Under the pieces are notes generated by a model. It saw only the letters and a program-made list of their open reading frames with translations, searched no databases and was not told the origin of the DNA. Positions 28,930-38,863 of a DNA stretch of 64,000 nucleotides are shown in pieces. Every line of letters starts with the position of its first letter. Position 1 is the stretch's first letter. Both the position numbers and the translations under genes were made by a program. The DNA comes from Pseudarthrobacter sp. NamB4 (GTDB lineage Bacteria > Actinomycetota > Actinomycetes > Actinomycetales > Micrococcaceae): NCBI RefSeq assembly GCF_005796185.1, contig NZ_VAHM01000002.1:124001-188000 (forward strand), given 5' to 3'.

Positions 28930-29481
28930 GTGGATTCAAACGACGTCCAGGCAGACCTCAAGCACGTTCTCTACACCAAGGAACAGATCCAGCAGCGGAT
29001 TACCGAACTCGCTGCCCAGATCGACAAGGACTACGAGGGCCGCGAAATCCTGATCGTGGGTGTGCTCAAGGGTGCAGTGATGGTCATGGCCGACCTGGCC
29101 CGGGCGCTCCACAGCCACATTTCCATGGACTGGATGGCGGTGTCCTCCTACGGCTCAGGCACCCAGTCCTCCGGAGTTGTCCGCATCCTGAAGGACCTGG
29201 ACACGGACCTGATGGGCAAGGACGTGCTGATCGTCGAGGACATCATCGATTCCGGCCTTACCCTGTCCTGGCTCAAGACCAACCTGGAATCCCGCGGCAC
29301 GGCGTCGGTGGAGATCTGCACCGCCTTCCGCAAGCCGACCGCCGCGAAGGTGGAGATCGACGTTAAGTACGTGGGCTACGACATCCCCAACGAGTTCGTG
29401 GTGGGCTACGGCCTGGACTACGCCGAGAAGTACCGCAACCTGGACTTCGTGGGTACCCTGGCGCCGCACGTTTACGAGTAG
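28930..29481 (+). CDS. hpt: hypoxanthine phosphoribosyltransferase
   Basis: A 183-residue purine-salvage enzyme that makes IMP or GMP from hypoxanthine or guanine and PRPP. The PRPP-binding loop is VLIVEDIIDSGLTLSW; GVLKGAVMVMADLAR and the C-terminal FVVGYGLDYAEKYRNL are typical. The GTG at 28930 is preceded by AGGAG at 6-nt spacing. It follows tilS as in many Gram-positive genomes, and a decayed LacI gene separates it from ftsH. Confidence 0.96.
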   Translation: MDSNDVQADLKHVLYTKEQIQQRITELAAQIDKDYEGREILIVGVLKGAVMVMADLARALHSHISMDWMAVSSYGSGTQSSGVVRILKDLDTDLMGKDVLIVEDIIDSGLTLSWLKTNLESRGTASVEICTAFRKPTAAKVEIDVKYVGYDIPNEFVVGYGLDYAEKYRNLDFVGTLAPHVYE

Positions 29482-29497
29482 GCTGCACCCTCCGGCC

Positions 29498-30538
29498 TTG
29501 GGCAGGACCATTGGCATCAAGGATGTGGCACTGGTGGCCGGAGTTTCCGTCACCACCGTTGCGCATGTCCTGGACGACGCCGCGTACGCGCGGGTCAGTC
29601 CCGAGACGCGCAGCAGGGTTAAAACCGCTGCACAACAGCTGGGGTACGGTCCCAATCGGCTGGCACAGGCGCTGCGGAGCCGGCGCAGCGGAATCCTCGG
29701 ACTGGTGAGTGAGGATATTGCCACCACTCCGCACGCCGGCCGGATCATCCTGGGCGCGGACAAGGCCGCCAGGGCCCGGGGCTACACGCTGATGGTTATC
29801 AACACCTCCGGGACGGCGAGCAGCACGTCCCGGGAGTCGGACGTTCAAGCGCTCCTGGAGCGGCAGGTGGACGGCATCCTCTACACCACGATGTACCACC
29901 GCACGGTGCAGGCCCCGCCGGCCTGGCAATGGTCCCGGCAATCCTGGTGGACGCCGTCAGCCCCGGCAACGGCCTGGCCTCCGTGGTGCCGGACGAGTAC
30001 GGCGGTGCCCGCACCGCCGTCGATATCCTCCTCAACGCCGGGCACACGCGCATTGCTTTCCTGAACAACACAGAGGACGTGCTGTCCACCGACGGGCGGC
30101 TGCGGTTTCCGGGACGCCCTCACCAGCGCCGGGCTCGACGGCGGCGCAGCGCCTGTGGAGGCAGCGGCGTCGGACGCGCGGGGCGGCTACGAAGCGGCCC
30201 GCCGGATCCTCGCTGGCAGCAACCCGCCCTCGGGCCTGTTTTTCTGCTACAACGACAGAATGGCGATGGGGGCGTACCGGGCGGCGGCGGAGCTGGGCCT
30301 CTCAATTCCGGCGGACCTCTCCGTGGTGGGGTTCGACGACCAGGAACTTATTGCCGCCGGCCTTTACCCAGGCCTCACAACCGTGGCGCTGCCGCATTAC
30401 GGGATGGGAGCGTGGGCAGCTGAAAGGCTGGTGGGCATGGTTGAAGGAAAGCTTCCGGCAGATCACAAGGGGCCGGAGCCGGCGCTCTTGCCATGTCCAG
30501 CCGTGATCAGGGAATCCGTCGCCGGGCCGCGCGACTAA
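29498..30538 (+). pseudogene. LacI-family transcriptional regulator, double frameshift
   Basis: The parts of a roughly 345-residue LacI regulator are all present but lie in shifting frames. Residues 1-140 (HTH IGIKDVALVAGVSVTTVAHVLDD, then the start of the sugar-binding domain) run to about 29912. The continuation MVPAILVDAVSPGNGL to LSTDGRLR is in the next frame. From about 30104 (FRDALTSAGLDGG... to the stop) it returns to the first frame. The sequence fits a 1-base loss in a C run at 29912-29916 and a 2-base loss near 30103-30105. Either the gene is dead or the assembly has two errors. The start is a TTG at 29498. Confidence 0.85.
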
Positions 30539-30747
30539 AATTAAAGGCATAGAACTTGCTGCGCGAAGCGGGCTGGGCGCCGCGGCACCGGGGAGTTGCA
30601 GGGCTACGCCCACAGGGAACTTTTGCCTTCCATCATGCGTGATCTACTCCGGACGGTGTATAGCTAGAAGCTGACGCAGCACCATCACGCGCGCAGACTA
30701 CTCGCCGTGAAGCACTACCAGAAGGGACGGGGCCAGCCCCCGAACAG

Positions 30748-32811
30748 ATGAAAGCTAAGAACTTCTTCAAAGGCCCAGGCATCTGGATCGTCGTCGTGGT
30801 CGGTCTGCTCCTGGTGGCCTTTGCAACGCTGGCCCCCGGCGGTGCGGCACGGATCGATACTGACAAGGGCCTTGAACTGCTTGCCGGCAACGACGTCGAA
30901 CAGGCAAAGATCTTCGACGGCGAGAACCGCGTTGACCTCACCCTGAAGGACAACCTGCAGCTGGACGGCCAGGACAAGGGCAAGAGCGTCCAGTTCTTCT
31001 TCGTGGACGCCCGCGCGGAGGACGTGGTCAAAGCCGTGACCGACGCCAAGCCGGCCCAGGGCTACACCGACCAGCCCATCGAGAGCAACTGGTTCTCCGG
31101 CCTGCTTTCCCTCCTGATCCCCGTTATCCTCCTCGGCGCGCTGTTCTGGTTCCTCATGACCCGCATGCAGGGCGGCGGCTCCAAGATCATGCAGTTTGGC
31201 AAGTCCAAGGCCAAGATGGTCAGCAAGGACATGCCGCAGGTGACGTTTGCGGACGTCGCAGGATCCGACGAAGCCGTAGAAGAACTCCAGGAGATCAAGG
31301 AATTCCTCCAGGAGCCCGCCAAGTTCCAGGCCGTGGGCGCCAAGATCCCCAAGGGCGTGCTGCTGTACGGCCCTCCCGGCACAGGTAAGACCCTCCTGGC
31401 CCGCGCCGTTGCGGGTGAAGCCGGCGTTCCCTTCTTCTCCATCTCCGGCTCGGACTTCGTGGAAATGTTCGTCGGCGTGGGCGCCTCCCGTGTCCGCGAC
31501 CTCTTTGAGCAGGCCAAGGCCAACTCCCCGGCCATCATCTTTGTTGACGAAATTGACGCTGTAGGCCGCCACCGCGGTGCCGGCATCGGCGGCGGCAATG
31601 ACGAGCGCGAGCAGACCCTCAACCAGCTCCTGGTGGAGATGGACGGCTTCGACGTCAAGACCAATGTCATCCTTATCGCAGCCACCAACCGTCCCGACGT
31701 GCTGGACCCCGCGCTGCTGCGCCCGGGCCGCTTCGATCGCCAGATCGGTGTGGAGGCTCCGGACATGATCGGCCGGGACCAGATCCTGCAGGTGCATGCA
31801 AAGGGCAAGCCGATGGCGCCCGGCGTGGACCTGAAGGCCGTGGCCAAGAAGACCCCCGGATACACCGGCGCGGACCTGGCCAACGTCCTGAACGAGGCCG
31901 CGCTGCTGACGGCACGCTCCAACGCAAACCTGATTGATGACCGGGCGCTGGATGAAGCCATCGACCGCGTCATGGCCGGCCCGCAGAAGCGCAGCCGCGT
32001 CATGAAGGAGCACGAGCGCAAGATCACTGCCTATCACGAAGGCGGCCACGCCCTGGTGGCGGCAGCGCTGCGGAACTCCGCCCCGGTCACGAAAATCACC
32101 ATCCTGCCCCGCGGCCGGGCCCTGGGCTACACCATGGTGGTCCCGGACAACGATAAGTACTCGGTGACCCGCAACGAGCTCCTGGACCAGATGGCGTATG
32201 CCATGGGCGGCCGCGTCGCCGAAGAGATCGTCTTCCATGACCCGTCCACCGGTGCGTCCAACGACATCGAGAAGGCCACCGGCACCGCACGCAAGATGGT
32301 CACCGAATACGGCATGAGTGAGCGCGTTGGCGCTGTCCGCCTGGGCCAAGGCGGCGGCGAGCCGTTCCTGGGCCGCGACGCCGGCCACGAGCGCAACTAC
32401 TCGGACCAGATTGCCTACGTGGTGGACGAGGAAGTGCGCCGCCTCATCGACCAGGCCCATGACGAGGCCTACGCCATCCTCACCGAGAACCGCGACGTCC
32501 TGGACCGCCTTGCCCTGGAGCTGCTGGAACGCGAAACCCTGAACCAGGCTGAGATCGCCGACATCTTCAGGGACATCCGCAAGCGCGATTTCCGGGAAGT
32601 CTGGCTGTCCAAGGAGACCCGCCCGGTGCAGATGGCCGGCCCGGTTGAGTCCTCCCGGGAAAGGGCCGAGCGCGAAGCCCAGGAAGAGGCCAGGAAGGCC
32701 CGCTTGGACGAGCCTCTGGACGCGAACCCCCCGCACCCGCAGGGTGTTCCGGAGGGTGCGCCTTTCAAGGGCGGGGTCACCGACTCGGGGCCCGACGCCC
32801 TCCGCGGCTAA
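30748..32811 (+). CDS. ftsH: ATP-dependent zinc metalloprotease FtsH
   Basis: A 687-residue membrane AAA protease that degrades misassembled membrane and regulatory proteins. Two transmembrane helices (about 10-30 and 112-135) flank a small extracytoplasmic domain. The AAA module has Walker A GPPGTGKT near 207, Walker [16 protein letters not shown] and the second region of homology [20 protein letters not shown]. The zinc site is HEGGH near 430, where most family members read HEAGH. The tail is Pro-rich. A candidate TATAGC -10 lies near 30659; no close Shine-Dalgarno is seen. Confidence 0.97.
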   Translation: MKAKNFFKGPGIWIVVVVGLLLVAFATLAPGGAARIDTDKGLELLAGNDVEQAKIFDGENRVDLTLKDNLQLDGQDKGKSVQFFFVDARAEDVVKAVTDAKPAQGYTDQPIESNWFSGLLSLLIPVILLGALFWFLMTRMQGGGSKIMQFGKSKAKMVSKDMPQVTFADVAGSDEAVEELQEIKEFLQEPAKFQAVGAKIPKGVLLYGPPGTGKTLLARAVAGEAGVPFFSISGSDFVEMFVGVGASRVRDLFEQAKANSPAIIFVDEIDAVGRHRGAGIGGGNDEREQTLNQLLVEMDGFDVKTNVILIAATNRPDVLDPALLRPGRFDRQIGVEAPDMIGRDQILQVHAKGKPMAPGVDLKAVAKKTPGYTGADLANVLNEAALLTARSNANLIDDRALDEAIDRVMAGPQKRSRVMKEHERKITAYHEGGHALVAAALRNSAPVTKITILPRGRALGYTMVVPDNDKYSVTRNELLDQMAYAMGGRVAEEIVFHDPSTGASNDIEKATGTARKMVTEYGMSERVGAVRLGQGGGEPFLGRDAGHERNYSDQIAYVVDEEVRRLIDQAHDEAYAILTENRDVLDRLALELLERETLNQAEIADIFRDIRKRDFREVWLSKETRPVQMAGPVESSRERAEREAQEEARKARLDEPLDANPPHPQGVPEGAPFKGGVTDSGPDALRG

Positions 32812-32814
32812 GCT
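32809..32814 (+). promoter_or_regulatory. -10 element of leaderless folE transcript, overlapping the ftsH stop
   Basis: TAAGCT starts with the ftsH TAA stop codon and lies 7 nt before the folE GTG, which has no Shine-Dalgarno. This fits a leaderless internal promoter giving folE and the downstream operon their own transcript. Confidence 0.55.
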
Positions 32815-32821
32815 TTCATAC

Positions 32822-33466
32822 GTGACCCACTTCGACGACGACGACGTTCCCGCCTCCGCCGGCTACCCGGCGGAGGGCGGCGCCCACCATCCAAAGCACC
32901 AGAAAGTGGACCGGCCCCGGATCGAGGCGGCCGTCCGTGAAATCCTCCTGGCCATCGGCGAGGACCCGGACCGCGGCGGCCTCATTGATACCCCTAAGCG
33001 GGTGGCCAAGGCGTACGCAGAGGTGTTCGCCGGGCTGCACCACGACCCCGCGGACGTCCTGTCAACCACCTTCGACCTGGACCATGAGGAACTGGTCCTG
33101 GTCAAGGACATCCCGTTCTACTCCACCTGTGAGCACCACCTGGTGCCGTTCCACGGGACCGCCCACGTGGGCTACATCCCCTCGCATGACGGAAAGGTCA
33201 CCGGGCTGAGCAAGTTGGCCCGGCTCGTGGACATCTACGCACGCCGCCCGCAGGTCCAGGAGCGGCTCACCACGGATATTGTTGAAGCGCTGGTCCGCCA
33301 CCTCAAGCCGCGTGGCGCGATCGTCGTTATCGAATGCGAACACATGTGCATGTCAATGCGCGGTATCCGCAAGCCCGGAGCGAAGACCGTCACCAGCGCG
33401 GTCCGCGGGCAGCTGCATGACCCGGCCACCCGCGCCGAAGCCATGAGCCTCATCCTCGGAAGGTAA
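32822..33466 (+). CDS. folE: GTP cyclohydrolase I
   Basis: A 214-residue type I GTP cyclohydrolase, the first enzyme of folate synthesis, forming 7,8-dihydroneopterin triphosphate from GTP. Zinc ligands are visible: Cys in [14 protein letters not shown] with its two His, and the later Cys in [10 protein letters not shown]. The [26 protein letters not shown] block is typical. The first 28 residues are acidic and His-rich and probably disordered. The GTG at 32822 is 10 bp after ftsH; the longer frame lies inside ftsH. Confidence 0.97.
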   Translation: MTHFDDDDVPASAGYPAEGGAHHPKHQKVDRPRIEAAVREILLAIGEDPDRGGLIDTPKRVAKAYAEVFAGLHHDPADVLSTTFDLDHEELVLVKDIPFYSTCEHHLVPFHGTAHVGYIPSHDGKVTGLSKLARLVDIYARRPQVQERLTTDIVEALVRHLKPRGAIVVIECEHMCMSMRGIRKPGAKTVTSAVRGQLHDPATRAEAMSLILGR

Positions 33467-33476
33467 CCATCAGACC

Positions 33477-34397
33477 ATGGATTCACTCGCTGCAGCCCCG
33501 GGAACCGGGCCCGCAACCTCCCCGCTGCCCGTCCTGCGCAAGCCCCGCGCGGCGGCCCGCTTCGAAGACCTTCCCACTGACCGCACCCTGGTCATGGGCA
33601 TCCTGAACGTCACCCCCGATTCGTTCAGCGACGGCGGCAAGCACCCGACGGCGGATTCAGCCATCGCGGCAGGGTTGGGGATGTTCTACGCCGGTGCGGA
33701 CATCATCGACGTCGGCGGCGAATCCACCCGCCCCGGCGCCGAGGACGTCAGCCCGGAAGAGGAACAGCAGCGGGTCATTCCCGTGATCGAGGCACTGGTG
33801 AAAGCCGGTGCGCTGGTCAGCATCGACACCACCCATGCCTCCACTGCCGCCGCCGCCCTGAAAGCCGGCGCCGCCATCATCAATGACATCTCCGGCCTCA
33901 GCATGGAGCCGGAGATGGCTGAACTCGTGGCAGCCGCCAAGGTCCCGTACATCCTCACGCACCGCCGCGGGGACGCGCGCACCATGAACTCGCTCGCCGA
34001 GTACAAGGATGTGGCCGGGGAAGTGGTGGCGGAACTCGCCGGCGTACGGGACAAGCTGTATGCCGCCGGTGTCAGCCAGGAGCAGGTCATCGTGGACCCC
34101 GGTTTGGGGTTCGCCAAGAACGACGCCCAGAACTGGGAGCTCCTGCAGAACCTTGACCAGTTGGACAGCCTCGGGCACAAGGTCCTGGTGGGCGCTTCAC
34201 GCAAGCGCTTCCTCGGCTCCCTGCTGACGGTGGCCGGAAAGTCGGCTGCCCCTGAGGAGCGTGACGGGGCCACCGCCGCCGTCACTGCCATAAGCGCCTA
34301 CCGCGGTGCCTGGGCCGTCCGGGTGCACGACGTCGGTTCCAGCCTTGATGCCGTCAAGGTTGCCGCGCGCATGGCTGCATCACCCAAAAACCAGTAG
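33477..34397 (+). CDS. folP: dihydropteroate synthase
   Basis: A 306-residue TIM-barrel enzyme that joins 6-hydroxymethyl-7,8-dihydropterin pyrophosphate and p-aminobenzoate, the sulfonamide target. Both signatures are seen: MGILNVTPDSFSDGG near residue 40 and ADIIDVGGESTRPGA near 75. VSIDTTHASTAAAALKAGAAIINDISG and VDPGLGFAK follow. It starts 10 bp after folE. The N-terminal 35 residues are a Pro/Ala-rich extension. Confidence 0.97.
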   Translation: MDSLAAAPGTGPATSPLPVLRKPRAAARFEDLPTDRTLVMGILNVTPDSFSDGGKHPTADSAIAAGLGMFYAGADIIDVGGESTRPGAEDVSPEEEQQRVIPVIEALVKAGALVSIDTTHASTAAAALKAGAAIINDISGLSMEPEMAELVAAAKVPYILTHRRGDARTMNSLAEYKDVAGEVVAELAGVRDKLYAAGVSQEQVIVDPGLGFAKNDAQNWELLQNLDQLDSLGHKVLVGASRKRFLGSLLTVAGKSAAPEERDGATAAVTAISAYRGAWAVRVHDVGSSLDAVKVAARMAASPKNQ

Positions 34398-34410
34398 GGC
34401 CGGGGGACCC

Positions 34411-34803
34411 ATGGACAGGATTACGCTGAGCGGCGTGACCGCCGTCGGCCATCACGGCGTGTTTGATTTTGAGCGCCGCGAGGGCCAGCCTTTTGTTGTG
34501 GACGCTGTGCTCTACCTCGACTTCACCAAGGCGGCGGAGTCCGACGACGTCCGGGACACCGCGCACTACGGCGAGGTGGCGCAGCGTATTACCCAATGGA
34601 TCTCCGGCGCGCCGATGAACCTCATCGAGGCGCTGGCCGTGCGGATTGCGGACAGCCTGCTCAGCGAATTCCGGCTCCAGGCCGTGGACATCACCGTGCA
34701 CAAGCCACAGGCGCCCATCGAGGTACCCTTCGGCGATGTGGCTGTCACCGTCCGCCGTGCACGCAGCAGCGCGGAAGAACCAGCTGAAGGGGAGGGGTCA
34801 TGA
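34411..34803 (+). CDS. folB: dihydroneopterin aldolase
   Basis: A 130-residue FolB that cleaves 7,8-dihydroneopterin to 6-hydroxymethyl-dihydropterin and glycolaldehyde. The N-terminal VTAVGHHGVFDFERREGQPF, the substrate Glu in MNLIEALAVRIAD and VDITVHKPQAPI are family marks. The ATG at 34411 follows GGGGG. The gene overlaps folK by 4 bp (ATGA). The last 15 residues are an acidic tail. Confidence 0.95.
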   Translation: MDRITLSGVTAVGHHGVFDFERREGQPFVVDAVLYLDFTKAAESDDVRDTAHYGEVAQRITQWISGAPMNLIEALAVRIADSLLSEFRLQAVDITVHKPQAPIEVPFGDVAVTVRRARSSAEEPAEGEGS

Positions 34804-35345
34804 ACATCGGTTATTCCAAGGCGGTCCTTGCCCTCGGCAGCAACCTGGGTGAACGCAACGACACCCTGACCGAGGCCGTTGCCGACCTCGTGGATCCGCC
34901 CGAGGTGCGGTTGCTGGCGGTCTCTCCTGTCATGCAGACCAAGGCCGTGGGCGGGCCTCCCAACCAGCCGGATTTCCTGAACATGGTCATCACCGTGGAA
35001 ACCAGCCTGTCCCCGAGCGAGCTGCTGGAACACTGCCAGGCGGTGGAGAACAAGCACCACCGCGTGCGGGAGGTGCGCTGGGGGCCGCGCACGCTCGACG
35101 TCGACATCATTACCTACGGCGACCTTCGCAGCGATGATCCGGTCCTCACCCTCCCGCATCCCCGCGCCGCCGGCCGCGCGTTCGTGCTCTACCCATGGTC
35201 GCTCATTGAACCCGCCGCCACGCTGGACGGCGAACGCATCAGCATACTGGCCGCCAAGGCAGAGGACTTCGGCGACCTCGTTCCGTTCGACGGCTTCGGC
35301 GACTTTGACGGAATGCCCACGGCCGGGGCAGTGGAGGAGCGATGA
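34800..35345 (+). CDS. folK: 2-amino-4-hydroxy-6-hydroxymethyldihydropteridine diphosphokinase
   Basis: A 181-residue HPPK that transfers pyrophosphate from ATP to hydroxymethyl-dihydropterin, giving the FolP substrate. Visible motifs are ALGSNLGERNDTL at the start and RWGPRTLDVDIITYGD, the family signature with metal-binding Asp residues. LPHPRAAGRAFVLYPW closes the domain. It overlaps folB upstream and the DUF3180 gene downstream by 4 bp each. Confidence 0.96.
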   Translation: MNIGYSKAVLALGSNLGERNDTLTEAVADLVDPPEVRLLAVSPVMQTKAVGGPPNQPDFLNMVITVETSLSPSELLEHCQAVENKHHRVREVRWGPRTLDVDIITYGDLRSDDPVLTLPHPRAAGRAFVLYPWSLIEPAATLDGERISILAAKAEDFGDLVPFDGFGDFDGMPTAGAVEER

Positions 35346-35887
35346 AGCCCATCAGTCCGCTGCGCCTCCTGCTCATCGGTTTCATCCTGGCCGTGGCAGG
35401 CTGGTCCGCCACTGTGGTCACCAGCCGGTTCAGCATGGCAACCCCGGTCCTGCCGGCGACGGCGCTGGCCACCATGGGCGTGATAGTTGCCATCACCCTG
35501 ATCCTGGGCATCAGGGTCCTGCGGTGGCGGAACAGCCTCAACGACAGCACCAGGAAGAAGACAGTGCTTGACCCGCTGCTCGCCGCGCGGACCCTGGTGC
35601 TCGCCCAAGCCTGCGCATACGCCGGGACGGTGCTGCTGGGGTGGCATGTGGGCATCTTCCTGGACCAGCTGCGCATCTGGAGCCTGCGCAGCGACCAAGG
35701 CATCACCTGGCTTGCACTGGCGATGGCCGGAGGGGGCCTCGTGATGATCGTGGTGGGCCTGCTGGTGGAACGGTTCTGCAAAATCCCGCCCGAAGACGGC
35801 GACACCAAGGGTGTTGACGGGAAATCCGGCCGCGCCGTGCCGGGTGAGGCCGCTGGGGAGGGCGAATATGCGTACCGAGGCGATTGA
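35342..35887 (+). CDS. DUF3180 membrane protein
   Basis: A 181-residue protein with four hydrophobic segments (about 6-28, 36-56, 84-104 and 123-145) and a polar Gly/Glu-rich tail. It matches the DUF3180 family found directly after folK across Actinobacteria (Rv3605c position in M. tuberculosis). The function is unknown. The start overlaps folK (ATGA), and the C-terminus overlaps the next gene by 20 bp. Confidence 0.85.
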   Translation: MKPISPLRLLLIGFILAVAGWSATVVTSRFSMATPVLPATALATMGVIVAITLILGIRVLRWRNSLNDSTRKKTVLDPLLAARTLVLAQACAYAGTVLLGWHVGIFLDQLRIWSLRSDQGITWLALAMAGGGLVMIVVGLLVERFCKIPPEDGDTKGVDGKSGRAVPGEAAGEGEYAYRGD

Positions 35888-36380
35888 CCCTCCAGGCATC
35901 GCCTGGCAGCGCGTTTCGCCCAGGTACATCACCGTGAGGTTGGTGCAGTGGGCGCTGGGAAACCTGGTTGCTGTGCTGGTTCTCTCCCTGCCGCTGATGC
36001 TCGTCCTGGCAGGCGTGTGGGTGTGGCCGCCGCTGTGGCTGGCCGTGACTGTTCCTGCTGTGATGCTGTTGGTGGCCCTCTGGCGGCTGGTGCTGATACC
36101 GCGGCAGGTCCGGGCCATTGGCTATGCCGAGCGGGACGATGACCTCCTGATCAGGACCGGTATCTTCTTCCAGCGCACCATGGCCGTTCCCTACGGACGC
36201 ATGCAGTACGTCGACATCAGCGTGGGGCCGGTGGAGCGCGGCCTGGGCCTGTGCACCCTTAAACTGCATACGGCATCACCCGGCACGAACGCCCAGATTC
36301 CCGGCCTTCCCGCCGCCGAGGGGGCCCGGCTTCGCGAGCAGCTGGCGGCCCGGGGCGAAGCCAGGCTGGCAGGGCTGTGA
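35868..36380 (+). CDS. bacterial PH-domain membrane protein (YdbS-like)
   Basis: A 170-residue protein with two adjacent transmembrane helices (about 30-75) followed by a bPH2 domain with RAIGYAERDDDLLIRTGIFFQRTMAVPYGRMQYVDISVGPVERGLGL. YdbS/YdbT-type pairs occur together; in Bacillus they have been linked to bacteriocin tolerance, but the general role is unclear. The ATG at 35868 lies within the DUF3180 gene. It overlaps the next PH-domain gene by 4 bp. Confidence 0.8.
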   Translation: MRTEAIDPPGIAWQRVSPRYITVRLVQWALGNLVAVLVLSLPLMLVLAGVWVWPPLWLAVTVPAVMLLVALWRLVLIPRQVRAIGYAERDDDLLIRTGIFFQRTMAVPYGRMQYVDISVGPVERGLGLCTLKLHTASPGTNAQIPGLPAAEGARLREQLAARGEARLAGL

Positions 36381-37975
36381 CGGCAGACGGGCGGTTTCCT
36401 GACCCCGGGACACAGTCGGGCCAGCCCCTTCCGGCCCTGCCCGCCCCCGCTGCAGAAAGTCCCGCGCCGGCCCCTGCTGCAGAAAGTGCAGCGTCCAACG
36501 GCGAATGGCTGCGCGTGCATCCGGCGTCGCCGTTCGTGCGTGGTTGGGTTGCCCTGGCGGCCATCGCCTTCTTCTTCGGCCGGGACATCTTTGAGCGTTC
36601 CCTCCAAGGGCGGCCTGTCTTCGAGGAGGAGCTCGCGGGCCGGGCGCCCCTGTTGCTCGCCGGCGGCGGAGCTGTCCTGCTGGTCACCGTGCTCGGCTTC
36701 ATCCTGACCTGGTACTTCACCAAGTACCAGGTGGCGGGCGGCTACGTCCGCGTCAATACCGGGTTCCTGTTCCGGCAGCAGCGCCAGGCAAGGCTGGACC
36801 GGGTGCAGGCCATCGACATCGTCCAGCCGCTGCTGGCCAGGATCTTCGGGCTTGCAGAACTCAAGTTCGAGGTGGCTGACGCCGGCGAATCCGCGGTGCG
36901 GCTGGCCTACCTGAAAATGGACGACGCCCGGCAGCTCCGCGCCACCATCCTCGCCCGCGCCGCCGGTGTTACCACCGGAACGGAAGACCCAGGCGTGGCC
37001 GCACCCGAGGCGCCGGAATATCCGGTACTTGCAGTGCCGCCGTCGCGCCTTGTGGGCTCGCTGCTGCTGAGCGGGCAGAGCGTCTTCGTGGTGGCGGCCA
37101 CCGTGGCATCCGTGGTGCTTTCCGCTGTCACGGAGAGCAGCGCCTTCTTCCTGTATCTCGTCCCGGCAGTGCTGGGTCTCGCCGCCACTTACTGGAACCT
37201 GTTCAACAAGGGATACAACTTCACGGCCGCCATCTCGCCGGACGGCATCCGGCTGCGGTACGGACTGCTCGACACGCAGGCGCAGACGCTGCCGCCCGGG
37301 CGCATCCAGGCCGTGAAGATAACCCAGCCACCGCTCTGGCGGCTGCTGGGCTGGTTTCGGATGCAGGTCAACGTGGCCGGGTACGGACTGGTGGAGAACG
37401 CGGGCGAAGGATCGGCCCGCACTACCCTGCTGCCCGTGGGGACGCTTCCGGACGTGATGAACATGCTCGCCCTGGTGCTCCCGGACCCCGGCACTCCGCA
37501 ACCCGCCGTCGTCTTTGGCGCCGGGCTGACCGGACTGGATTTCGCCGGCGGCTTCGTCACCACTCCACGCCGGGCCCGCTGGCTGGCCCCGCTGGGCTGG
37601 CGCCGGAACGGGTTCGCCGCCACGGACACCGCCCTGCTGCTGCGGTCCGGCCGCTGGTGGCGCCAGCTCGTGGTGGTGCCGCACCAGCGCACCCAGTCCA
37701 TCGCCCTGCACCAGGGCCCGCTGGCACGGTTGTTCCGGGTTGCGGACCTGGTCCTGCACACCACCGCCGGGCCGGTCCTTCCCCGCCTCACCCAGGCCGG
37801 GGTGGACGAAGCCAGGACGCTCTTCGACGAACAGTCCGCACGGGCCCGGCTGGCCAGGAAGCGGCAGACCGCCGAACAGTGGCTCCGGCAAGTAGCACCG
37901 GCGGCAGCTGAAGCCGTACCGGTGGCCGAGCCCGTCCGGACCACCCACCAACAGGAAGGCGGGCAGCATGGCTAA
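36377..37975 (+). CDS. bacterial PH-domain membrane protein with repeated domains (YdbT-like)
   Basis: A 532-residue membrane protein with a Pro/Ala-rich N-terminus. Two pairs of hydrophobic helices (about 55-115 and 215-275) are followed by bPH2 modules: VNTGFLFRQQRQARLDRVQAIDIVQPLLARIFGL, then IRLRYGLLDTQAQTLPPGRIQAVKI and RSGRWWRQLVVVPHQRTQSIALHQGPLARLFRV. It is the larger partner of the preceding PH protein, and the start is a GTG overlapping its stop. The function is unknown; membrane association of the pair is likely. The next gene overlaps by 8 bp. Confidence 0.8.
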   Translation: MTADGRFPDPGTQSGQPLPALPAPAAESPAPAPAAESAASNGEWLRVHPASPFVRGWVALAAIAFFFGRDIFERSLQGRPVFEEELAGRAPLLLAGGGAVLLVTVLGFILTWYFTKYQVAGGYVRVNTGFLFRQQRQARLDRVQAIDIVQPLLARIFGLAELKFEVADAGESAVRLAYLKMDDARQLRATILARAAGVTTGTEDPGVAAPEAPEYPVLAVPPSRLVGSLLLSGQSVFVVAATVASVVLSAVTESSAFFLYLVPAVLGLAATYWNLFNKGYNFTAAISPDGIRLRYGLLDTQAQTLPPGRIQAVKITQPPLWRLLGWFRMQVNVAGYGLVENAGEGSARTTLLPVGTLPDVMNMLALVLPDPGTPQPAVVFGAGLTGLDFAGGFVTTPRRARWLAPLGWRRNGFAATDTALLLRSGRWWRQLVVVPHQRTQSIALHQGPLARLFRVADLVLHTTAGPVLPRLTQAGVDEARTLFDEQSARARLARKRQTAEQWLRQVAPAAAEAVPVAEPVRTTHQQEGGQHG

Positions 37976-38861
37976 GCCCGGGCGCCTAGGCGTCGGAATC
38001 ATTGGCGCCGGAAAAGTCGGGGCAGTGCTTGGTGCCGCCCTGCGCGCCGCCGAGCATGCGGTGATCGGGGTGTCCGCGGTTTCTGAGGCAAGCCGTGACC
38101 GGGCGGAAGCCCTCCTTCCCGGCGTTCCCGTCCTTGAGGTGCAGGAGATCGTGGAACGCGCGGAACTGGTCCTGCTCGCCGTGCCTGACGACGCCCTTCC
38201 GGGCCTGGTGGATGGGCTCGCCAAGCTGGAAGCCTGGCAGCCGGGCCAGCTGGTTGCCCATACGTCGGGCCGCTTCGGCGTCGGCGTCCTGCATCCGGTC
38301 CGCGCCGCCGGTGCCGTTCCGCTGGCACTGCATCCGGCCATGACGTTCACGGGGATGAGCCTGGACCTCACGCGGCTGCTGGACTGCACGTTCGGGGTCA
38401 CGGCGGACGCGGCGATGCTCCCCATTGCCCAGGCGCTGGTAGTGGAGATGGGTGCCGAACCCGTGGCCATCGCGGAGGCGGACCGGACGCTGTACCACGC
38501 TGCCCTGGCCCACGGGTCCAACCACCTGGTCACGCTCGTGGCTCAGGCTTCGGAGCTGCTCGGCTCGGTAGGCGTGGAGCTGCCGGCACGCATGCTGGGT
38601 CCGCTGCTGCGGGCCACCTTGGAGAACGCGCTCGCGTCCGGGGAGTCGGCGCTGACTGGTCCGGTTGCCAGGGGTGACGTGGGAACCGTCGCCGCCCATG
38701 CCGAGGCATTGCGGGAGTTCGACGGCGGCGGGCGCGGCGACGTGCTTGCGGCGTACCTTGCCATGGCACGGGCCACAGCCCTGCGCGCCGAAGGGCGCGG
38801 GCTGCTGAAGGCCGGCCAGCTTGAGGGGCTGCGCCACGCCCTGGAACCCAAGGAGGACTGA
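37968..38861 (+). CDS. Rossmann-like and DUF2520 domain protein
   Basis: A 297-residue protein with an N-terminal dinucleotide-binding [13 protein letters not shown] (about 12-24) and a C-terminal helical DUF2520 domain containing LHPAMTFTG and [16 protein letters not shown]. Its fold resembles NADP-dependent ketopantoate reductase and pyrroline-5-carboxylate reductase. It lies directly before panC (2-bp gap), as Rv3603c does in M. tuberculosis. A role in pantothenate synthesis as a PanE-like reductase is therefore attractive but unproven. Confidence 0.85.
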   Translation: MAKPGRLGVGIIGAGKVGAVLGAALRAAEHAVIGVSAVSEASRDRAEALLPGVPVLEVQEIVERAELVLLAVPDDALPGLVDGLAKLEAWQPGQLVAHTSGRFGVGVLHPVRAAGAVPLALHPAMTFTGMSLDLTRLLDCTFGVTADAAMLPIAQALVVEMGAEPVAIAEADRTLYHAALAHGSNHLVTLVAQASELLGSVGVELPARMLGPLLRATLENALASGESALTGPVARGDVGTVAAHAEALREFDGGGRGDVLAAYLAMARATALRAEGRGLLKAGQLEGLRHALEPKED

Positions 38862-38863
38862 AG

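Noticed and set aside
30715..32736. 673-codon open frame antisense to ftsH
   Set aside because: It mirrors a strongly conserved gene; long antisense frames are expected in high-GC DNA. The product shows no domain.
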